From: Leifsonia sp. TF02-11 | GTDB taxonomy: Bacteria; Actinomycetota; Actinomycetes; Actinomycetales; Microbacteriaceae | Assembly (NCBI RefSeq): GCF_017565305.1 | Contig: NZ_JAGEKP010000004.1 | Location: 124,001 to 188,000 of the forward strand | Length of the DNA: 64,000 bases | Direction: 5' to 3' | Part shown: positions 58,468 to 64,000 of the stretch, one piece after another | Position numbering within the stretch: position 1 is the first letter of the stretch | Layout: every line of letters begins with the position of its first letter | Notes under the pieces: model-generated | What the model was told of the DNA's origin: nothing | The model's database searches: none | What the model saw: the letters and a program-made list of their open reading frames with translations, nothing else | Position numbers and translations under genes: made by a program

Positions 58468-59147
58468 GCACCGGCTATCCTCACGACGGCTCCCGTCCCT
58501 CCGAACGGGCCGCCCGGTTCCTCGTCGTGCTCGACGCGGACTCCACCCTCATCCATGACGAGGTCATCGAGCTGCTGGCCGAGGAGGCCGGCTCGCGCAC
58601 TGAAGTCGCCGACATCACCGAGCGCGCCATGCGCGGCGAGCTCGACTTCGAAGAGAGCCTCCGCGAGCGCGTGCGCACCCTCGCCGGCCTGCCGGTCGAG
58701 GTCTTCGAGCGCGTGGGCGAACGCATCCGCGTGACCGACGGCGTGCCGGAGCTGATCGCGGGCGTCCAGGCCGTCGGCGGCGAGGTGGGCGTGGTCTCCG
58801 GAGGCTTCCACGAGCTCCTCGACCCGCTCGGCGAGCGGCTCGGCCTCGACCACTGGCGCGCCAACCGGCTGGCCGTGAGCGACGGCGTGCTGACCGGCGA
58901 GGTCGACGGCCCTGTCGTCGACGCCGCCGCGAAGGCGCAGGCCCTGCTGTTCTGGGCCGCCGAGTGCGGAGTGCATCTGCGGCAGACGATCGCGATCGGC
59001 GACGGCGCCAACGATCTCCGGATGATGGCGGAAGCCGGGCTTGCGGTGGCGTTCAACGCCAAGCCGCGCGTCCGTGCGGAGGCCGACCTGGTGATCGACC
59101 GGCAGGATCTCGCCCAGGTCCTCCCGCTGCTCGGACTCCGCGGCTGA
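58464..59147 (+). CDS. serB: Phosphoserine phosphatase
   Basis: 227 residues. HAD motifs: LDADST (Asp24 nucleophile, Asp26), [11 protein letters not shown], and GDGANDLRM. It gives L-serine from phosphoserine in the cytosol. No ACT domain, so a short form. ATG 58464 overlaps the glgC stop, an unexpected coupling of serine synthesis to glycogen metabolism. A family 1 palindrome follows the stop. Confidence 0.92.
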   Translation: MSTGYPHDGSRPSERAARFLVVLDADSTLIHDEVIELLAEEAGSRTEVADITERAMRGELDFEESLRERVRTLAGLPVEVFERVGERIRVTDGVPELIAGVQAVGGEVGVVSGGFHELLDPLGERLGLDHWRANRLAVSDGVLTGEVDGPVVDAAAKAQALLFWAAECGVHLRQTIAIGDGANDLRMMAEAGLAVAFNAKPRVRAEADLVIDRQDLAQVLPLLGLRG

Positions 59148-59187
59148 CCGCCCTGAACGCGCTCACCGCGCTGGTCGCCGCCGCGAA

Positions 59188-59236
59188 GGGCACGTTGTTG
59201 TCCCTTTCGGAGTCCGAAAGGGACAACAACGTGCCC
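59188..59236. repeat. Intergenic palindrome, family 1, copy 3
   Basis: Perfect 23-bp arms at 59188-59210 and 59214-59236 with a 3-nt loop (AGT), the tightest of the three copies. Same core GGGCACGTTGTTGTC.CTTTCG, again between convergent genes. Confidence 0.9.
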
Positions 59237-59245
59237 CTCGACGGG

Positions 59246-59956
59246 TCAGTGCCCCATGCCGAGGCCGCCGTCAACCGGGATGACCGCGCCGGAGACGTAG
59301 CCGGCGTCGTCCCCGGCCACCCACGTGACGACGCGCGCGACCTCGTTCGGCGACGCGAAGCGGCCGGCAGGGATGTTCTTCTTGTACTCGGCCTGCTGCG
59401 CCTCCGGCAGCGCTGCCGTCATGTCGGTCTCGATGAAGCCGGGAGCGACCACGTTGGCTGTGATGCCGCGGGCGCCCAGCTCGCGGGTGATCGAGCGCGC
59501 CATGCCGACGAGGCCGGACTTGCTGGCCGCGTAGTTCACCTGTCCAGCGGAGCCGTACAGGCCGACCACGCTCGAGATGAGCACGATGCGGCCCCAGCGC
59601 GCTTTCAGCATGCCCTTGGAGGCGCGCTTCACCACGCGGAACGCACCGCCGAGGTTCGTCTCGACGACCGTGTCGAACTCCTCGTCGCTCATGCGCATCA
59701 GCAGGGTGTCCTTGGTGATGCCGGCGTTCGCCACGACCACCTCGACCGGGCCGTACTCGGCCTCCACCTGGCTGAACGCCGCGTCGACCGACGCCGCGTC
59801 GGTGACATCGGCGCGCACCGTCAGCGCACCCGCGGGGCCCTCGCCGGAACGGGCCGTGACGGCCACGCGGTGACCCTGCGCCAGGAACTCCTCGGCGATG
59901 GCGTAGCCGATTCCGCGGTTGCCTCCGGTGACGAGAACGGTGCGTGGCGTGGTCAT
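59246..59956 (-). CDS. fabG: 3-oxoacyl-ACP reductase-like SDR
   Basis: 236 residues. TGGNRGIG is the NADP site, NAGI and the SSVVGLYGSAGQVNYAASKSG stretch give Ser, Tyr and Lys of the short-chain dehydrogenase triad; FIETDMTAALP and the C-terminal VSGAVIPVDGG are FabG hallmarks. Reduces 3-oxoacyl-ACP in fatty acid synthesis. ATG 59956. Alone, with no neighbouring fab genes, so substrate is by homology only. Confidence 0.88.
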   Translation of the reverse strand: MTTPRTVLVTGGNRGIGYAIAEEFLAQGHRVAVTARSGEGPAGALTVRADVTDAASVDAAFSQVEAEYGPVEVVVANAGITKDTLLMRMSDEEFDTVVETNLGGAFRVVKRASKGMLKARWGRIVLISSVVGLYGSAGQVNYAASKSGLVGMARSITRELGARGITANVVAPGFIETDMTAALPEAQQAEYKKNIPAGRFASPNEVARVVTWVAGDDAGYVSGAVIPVDGGLGMGH

Positions 59957-60032
59957 GGAGGCGGTCCTTTCGACGAATCGACCCCGTGCGGGCCGGGTAC
60001 CAGTTTATGGACGTACGCTTGAGGCAACGCAC

Positions 60033-60338
60033 ATGAAGCAGTCACGCCCGTCCATCACGAATCTCCCGCTCTCCCCGGACGAAGAGCGCAAGCGCCGGAT
60101 GATCAAATACGCCGTCGCCATGGGGGTCCGCATCGTCTGCATCATCGTCGCGCTCTTCATCGGCTGGCCGTGGGCCGCGATCCCGCTGGTCGGTGCGATC
60201 TTCCTGCCGTACTTCGCGGTGGTCATCGCCAACGTGGGCGCCGACCCGCGTCAAGGAGAAGCACAGCGTCCGGGCAATATCCTTCCCATGACGCCTCCTC
60301 CGCCTGGAGCGCACGGCGACCGACAGGAGGACGAGTGA
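60033..60338 (+). CDS. DUF3099 membrane protein
   Basis: 101 residues with two membrane helices (about 28-45 and 50-68) and a proline-rich C-terminus. ITNLPLSPDEERKRRMIKYA is the DUF3099 opening. Function unknown; it is common in actinobacteria next to SURF1. ATG 60033 has GAGG eight bases upstream. Its stop overlaps the next gene as GTGA. Confidence 0.85.
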   Translation: MKQSRPSITNLPLSPDEERKRRMIKYAVAMGVRIVCIIVALFIGWPWAAIPLVGAIFLPYFAVVIANVGADPRQGEAQRPGNILPMTPPPPGAHGDRQEDE

Positions 60339-60568
60339 TCGGACTGGGCGAACCGGCCCCGCTCACCTGCTCGCGCGCCGGCTGCCGCGACACCGCGTCG
60401 TGGCGCATCGAGTGGCGCAACCCGCGCATCCACTCGGCCGATCGTGTGAAGGTGTGGTTGGCGTGCGCCGAGCACGTGGACTACCTGCGCGAGTTCCTGG
60501 CCGCGCGTGAGTTCCCGGTATCCGTCGTCGCGCTGGCGGATGACGGCGGCGAGCGGACCAGCGCGTGA
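60335..60568 (+). CDS. Small CxxxxC/CxxH protein in the SURF1 operon
   Basis: 77 residues, no family name recognised. Cys12 and Cys17 (CSRAGC), Cys44 and His47 (CAEH) form a probable zinc or other metal site; the rest is mixed helix and strand with no membrane segment. GTG 60335 and its stop both overlap neighbours (GTGA), so it is translationally tied to the DUF3099 and SURF1 genes. A role in cytochrome oxidase assembly is only suggested by position. Confidence 0.75.
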   Translation: MIGLGEPAPLTCSRAGCRDTASWRIEWRNPRIHSADRVKVWLACAEHVDYLREFLAAREFPVSVVALADDGGERTSA

Positions 60569-61494
60569 CGGCCACCGAGCGCCCGCAGCGGCATGAGGCC
60601 GACGCGCCCGGGCAGCCGGACGCCGACGAGAACGCCCCACGGCCGGCCGGCGGGTGGAGCTTCGCCTTCTCGCGCCGCTGGCTGGGCTACCTCGCGTTCG
60701 CGATCGTGTTCGCGATCGCCTGCGGTTTCCTCTCCAACTGGCAGCTCGCCCGCAGCAAGGAGGCCGCTGCCGCGAACGCTCTGATCTCCCAGAACTTCAA
60801 CTCGCGCCCCGTCCCCCTCGCCGACGAGCTCCCGTCGCTCACAGCGTACTCACCGAGCCAGGAGTGGACACGCGTCACGGTGACCGGCACCTATGAGAAG
60901 GACAAGGAGCTGCTCGCGCGCAATCGACCGTTCAACGGCAGCCCCGGGTTCGAAGTTCTCACTCCGCTGCGCACCTCCGACGGCTCGCTCTTCATCGTGG
61001 ACCGCGGCTGGGTGCCGACCGGCAACAACACGGACGCGCCCGACCACGTGCCGCCCGCGCCCTCCGGGACCGTCACGGTCATCGCGCGGCTCAAGGCCAG
61101 CGAGCCCGCCATCCAGGGCCGCACCGGCGTCGGCATGCAGGTGGGCACCATCCAGCTCTCCGTCGTCAAAGAGAAGCTCGGCGGCGCCGACGTCTACACG
61201 GGCGCCTACGGTCTGCTCGACTCGCAGAAGCCGAACCCGGCCAGCGCTCCGGCGCCGACGGTCACCGGCCCGCCGACGCAGGACGAGGGGTTGCACTGGT
61301 CGTACATGATCCAGTGGATCATCTTCGCCCTCATCGGCTTCTTCGGCCTCGGCTACGCGCTGGTCACCGAGTACCGCAAGCGCAACGAGCACGATCCGGC
61401 CGAGAAGGAGCGCGCAGCCGAGCGGGCCCGCCGCCGGGCCGCCAGGCGCACCGACGCCGACGTGGAGGACGAACTCCTCGACGCTGGCCGCTGA
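60565..61494 (+). CDS. SURF1-family cytochrome c oxidase assembly protein
   Basis: 309 residues. One membrane helix at about 43-62 and another at about 250-270, with the large outer domain between. FLSNWQLARSKEAAAANALI, VTGTYEKDKELLARNRPF and VDRGWVPTG are SURF1 hallmarks. Helps assemble haem a-containing oxidase. The charged C-terminus (AERARRRAARRTD) faces the cytosol. GTG 60565 overlaps the preceding gene. Confidence 0.92.
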   Translation: MTATERPQRHEADAPGQPDADENAPRPAGGWSFAFSRRWLGYLAFAIVFAIACGFLSNWQLARSKEAAAANALISQNFNSRPVPLADELPSLTAYSPSQEWTRVTVTGTYEKDKELLARNRPFNGSPGFEVLTPLRTSDGSLFIVDRGWVPTGNNTDAPDHVPPAPSGTVTVIARLKASEPAIQGRTGVGMQVGTIQLSVVKEKLGGADVYTGAYGLLDSQKPNPASAPAPTVTGPPTQDEGLHWSYMIQWIIFALIGFFGLGYALVTEYRKRNEHDPAEKERAAERARRRAARRTDADVEDELLDAGR

Positions 61495-61507
61495 GCCCGC
61501 GAGAAGC

Positions 61508-63106
61508 TCAGGCGAGCGAGATCAGCTCGAGGTAGTCCTTGTTCCAGTGGTCCTCGACGCCGTCCGGGAGGATGAGGACGCGCTCGGGGTTCAGCGCCTC
61601 CACCGCGCCCTCGTCGTGGCTCACCAGCACGACGGCGCCCTCGTAGTGCGCCAGCGCGTCCAGGATCTCGTCACGGCTGGCCGGGTCGAGGTTGTTCGTC
61701 GGCTCGTCGAGCAGGAGCACATTGGCCCCGGACACGACGATCATCGCCAGCGCCAGGCGCGTCTTCTCACCGCCCGAGAGCACGCCGGCCGGCTTATGCG
61801 CGTCGTCGCCCGTGAAGAGGAACGAGCCCAGCACCTTGCGGGCCTCGGTCTCGGTGAGGTTCGGCGACGACGACACCATGTTCTGCAGCACGGAACGCTC
61901 GACGTCGATCGTCTCGTGCTCCTGCGCGTAGTAGCCGATCCGGAGGCCGTGGCCCGGCTCGACCCCACCGGTGTCGGGCTGGTCGACGCCGGCGAGCATC
62001 CGCAGCAGCGTCGTCTTGCCGGCCCCGTTCAGGCCGAGGACGACGACCTTCGAGCCGCGGTCGATCGCGAGGTCGACCGCCGTGAAGATCTCCAGCGAAC
62101 CGTAGCTCTTCGACAGGTCCGAGGCCTGCAGCGGGGTCTTGCCGCACGGGGCAGGGGTCGGAAAGCGCAGCTTGGCCACGCGGTCGACCTGACGCACCTC
62201 GTCGAGACCGGCGAGCAGCTTCTCGGCGCGCGCCACCATCTGGTGCGCGGCCGCGGCCTTGGTCGCCTTAGCGCCGAACTTCGCGGCCTGCAGCTGGAGG
62301 GCCGACGCCTTCTTCTCGGCGTTCGCCCGCTCCTTCTTGCGTCGCTCCTCGTCCGCCGCCCGCTGGCGCTGGTAGTTCTTCCAGCCCATGTTGTAGATGT
62401 CGATCACCTGACGGTTGGCGTCGAGGTAGAAGACGCGGTTGACCGTCTCGCCGACAAGCTCCACGTCGTGCGAGATCACGATGAAACCGCCCGAGTAGCC
62501 CTTGAGGAAGTCGCGCAGCCAGACGATCGAGTCGGCGTCGAGGTGGTTGGTCGGCTCGTCCAGGATCATCGTCCGCGCGTCGGAGAAGAGGATGCGCGCG
62601 AGCTCGATGCGACGGCGCTGACCGCCCGAGAGGGTCTTCAGCGGCTGTTCGAGGATGCGGTCGGGCAGGTTCAGGTTTGAGGCGATGGAGGCGGCCTCCG
62701 CCTCGGCGGCGTACCCGCCGAGCAGATGGAAGCGCTCCTCCAGCCGGCCGTACGTCTTCATCGCGGCGGCCGACACAGCGGCGTCGTCGCTGGCCATGTC
62801 GTGCGTGGCCTTCTGCATGCCGAGCACGATCGTGCCGAGACCGCGGGCGTCGAGGATGCGCGTGCGCGCCAGGTCGTCGAGGTTGCCGGAGCGCGGGTCC
62901 TGCGGGAGGTAGCCGAGCTCGCCGGACCGGTCGACCTTCCCCGCCGTCGGCAGGAGGTCGCCAGCGAGCACCTTCGTGAGCGTCGTCTTGCCCGCGCCGT
63001 TGCGGCCGACGAGCCCGATCTTGTCGCCGTCGGCGACGCGGAAGCTGACGTCCTCCATCAGCAGGCGCGCTCCCACGCGGAGTTCGAGCCCTTGCACGGC
63101 AAGCAC
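61508..63106 (-). CDS. ABC-F family ATPase
   Basis: 532 residues, two ABC domains and no membrane segment. Walker A GRNGAGKTT and GLNGAGKTT, signatures LSGGQRRRIELAR and LSGGEKTRLALA, Walker B ILDEPTNHLD and LLDEPTNNLD; the linker about 230-320 is Lys/Ala-rich. ABC-F proteins act on the ribosome, in translation factors or antibiotic protection. GTG 63106 follows AAAGGAC. A family 2 palindrome lies between it and the DUF59 gene upstream. Confidence 0.92.
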   Translation of the reverse strand: MLAVQGLELRVGARLLMEDVSFRVADGDKIGLVGRNGAGKTTLTKVLAGDLLPTAGKVDRSGELGYLPQDPRSGNLDDLARTRILDARGLGTIVLGMQKATHDMASDDAAVSAAAMKTYGRLEERFHLLGGYAAEAEAASIASNLNLPDRILEQPLKTLSGGQRRRIELARILFSDARTMILDEPTNHLDADSIVWLRDFLKGYSGGFIVISHDVELVGETVNRVFYLDANRQVIDIYNMGWKNYQRQRAADEERRKKERANAEKKASALQLQAAKFGAKATKAAAAHQMVARAEKLLAGLDEVRQVDRVAKLRFPTPAPCGKTPLQASDLSKSYGSLEIFTAVDLAIDRGSKVVVLGLNGAGKTTLLRMLAGVDQPDTGGVEPGHGLRIGYYAQEHETIDVERSVLQNMVSSSPNLTETEARKVLGSFLFTGDDAHKPAGVLSGGEKTRLALAMIVVSGANVLLLDEPTNNLDPASRDEILDALAHYEGAVVLVSHDEGAVEALNPERVLILPDGVEDHWNKDYLELISLA

Positions 63107-63137
63107 AGCAGTAGTCCTTTACGTTCAGAAACCAGCG

Positions 63138-63199
63138 ATCCGTTCCTCACTTCCTCTCGCGACACGCCGGGGCGCGGCGGGAGGAAGTGAGGAACGGAT
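63138..63199. repeat. Intergenic palindrome, family 2, copy 2
   Basis: Perfect 19-bp arms ATCCGTTCCTCACTTCCTC (63138-63156) and its complement at 63181-63199, loop containing CGCGACACGCCG. Opposite orientation to the copy at 27087-27158. Here it separates two co-directional genes. Confidence 0.85.
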
Positions 63200-63212
63200 T
63201 GCGTGGAAAAAG

Positions 63213-63542
63213 CTAGATGGCGAAACCGAGGGCGCGCATCATGTCGCGGCCGTCGTCGGTGATCCGCTCGGGACCCCACGGCGGCATCCACACCCAGTTG
63301 ATGCGGAAGGCTTCGACGATGCCGTCGAGGCTCTCGGCGGTCTGCTCCTCGAGCACGTCGGTGAGCGGGCAGCCGGCGCTCGTGAGCGTCATCGAGATGA
63401 TGAGGGCGTTGTTCTCCTCATCCCAGGCCAGGTCGTAGATGAGGCCCAGGTCGACGACATTGATCCCGAGCTCCGGGTCCATGACGTTCTTCAGCGCCTC
63501 TTCGACCTCGTCGAAGAGCGCCGGGCTCAGCGTGGCGGGCAT
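63213..63542 (-). CDS. DUF59/MIP18-family iron-sulfur assembly factor (SufT-like)
   Basis: 109 residues. MDPELGINVVDLGLIYDL and LTSAGCPLTD (Cys58 conserved) are the DUF59 hallmarks; VWMPPWGPERIT follows. These proteins help mature iron-sulfur clusters. It lies just downstream of sufC, in the usual actinobacterial suf order. ATG 63542. Confidence 0.92.
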   Translation of the reverse strand: MPATLSPALFDEVEEALKNVMDPELGINVVDLGLIYDLAWDEENNALIISMTLTSAGCPLTDVLEEQTAESLDGIVEAFRINWVWMPPWGPERITDDGRDMMRALGFAI

Positions 63543-63571
63543 GTCGGAATTCTACCTCCGCGGCTCGGCGC

Positions 63572-64000
<429 letters not shown>

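Overview
The window is a roughly 70% GC chromosomal segment with dense, short-spaced genes, many GTG starts and many ATGA/GTGA start-stop overlaps. The gene set points to a high-GC Gram-positive actinobacterium: SURF1 with DUF3099, divergent glgA/glgC, TreS, a Cys-free L31, and a Ser/Thr kinase + PP2C + FHA cluster. It looks most like a member of the Microbacteriaceae (Leifsonia or a relative). The family-level guess is inference; nothing here proves the genus. I see no rRNA, tRNA, CRISPR, phage or transposase genes. The asparaginase at the left edge and sufC at the right edge are cut by the window.

Layout. 1-6.7 kb: end of an asparaginase gene, a reverse polyamine ABC transporter operon (potD-A-B-C) and alanine dehydrogenase. 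6.8-21.7 kb: a reverse-strand block of eight genes, nearly all overlapping: FHA protein, PP2C phosphatase, Ser/Thr kinase with an FN3-like ectodomain, a 1969-residue Ig-like/FN3 surface protein, MoxR ATPase, DUF58 protein, a transglutaminase-like membrane protein with no cysteine, and a zinc-ribbon FHA protein. 21.7-27.1 kb: a GntR-type regulator paired with a cache-domain protein, divergent from a CoA-transferase/glutaryl-CoA-dehydrogenase-like/aldehyde dehydrogenase operon. 27.2-35.1 kb: APC permease, MFS exporter, aminobutyraldehyde dehydrogenase, Lrp regulator, diamine-type aminotransferase and FAD amine oxidoreductase. 35.2-41.1 kb: AMP nucleosidase, VIT family transporter, glutamate dehydrogenase, a DEAD-like helicase and an SGNH hydrolase. 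41.1-47.1 kb: two tandem acyltransferase-3/SGNH proteins and a D-Ala-D-Ala carboxypeptidase. 47.2-54.6 kb: rRNA/tRNA methyltransferase, sirtuin, histidine phosphatase, glycosyltransferase, hydrolase, TreS, exonuclease and a DUF4190 protein. 54.8-64 kb: rpmE2, an ABC ATPase, glgA/glgC, serB, fabG, the DUF3099-zinc protein-SURF1 operon, an ABC-F protein, a DUF59 protein and sufC.

How the genes fit together. Nitrogen and polyamine use is a theme: asparaginase, polyamine import, diamine breakdown through aminobutyraldehyde, a possible glutarate branch, and Ald and Gdh handling ammonia. A second theme is the envelope: the kinase/Ig/MoxR block, the acyltransferases, the carboxypeptidase and the glycosyltransferase. 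A third is storage carbon (TreS, GlgA, GlgC).

The most noteworthy signals are the kinase/Ig/MoxR block with its cysteine-free transglutaminase fold; a GntR regulator whose effector domain has no histidines, encoded with a TM-less cache protein; an acyltransferase-SGNH paralogue whose nucleophile Ser is Ala beside an intact copy; two families of long perfect intergenic palindromes; a consensus LacI-type operator just downstream of the treS promoter; and several genes that look leaderless.
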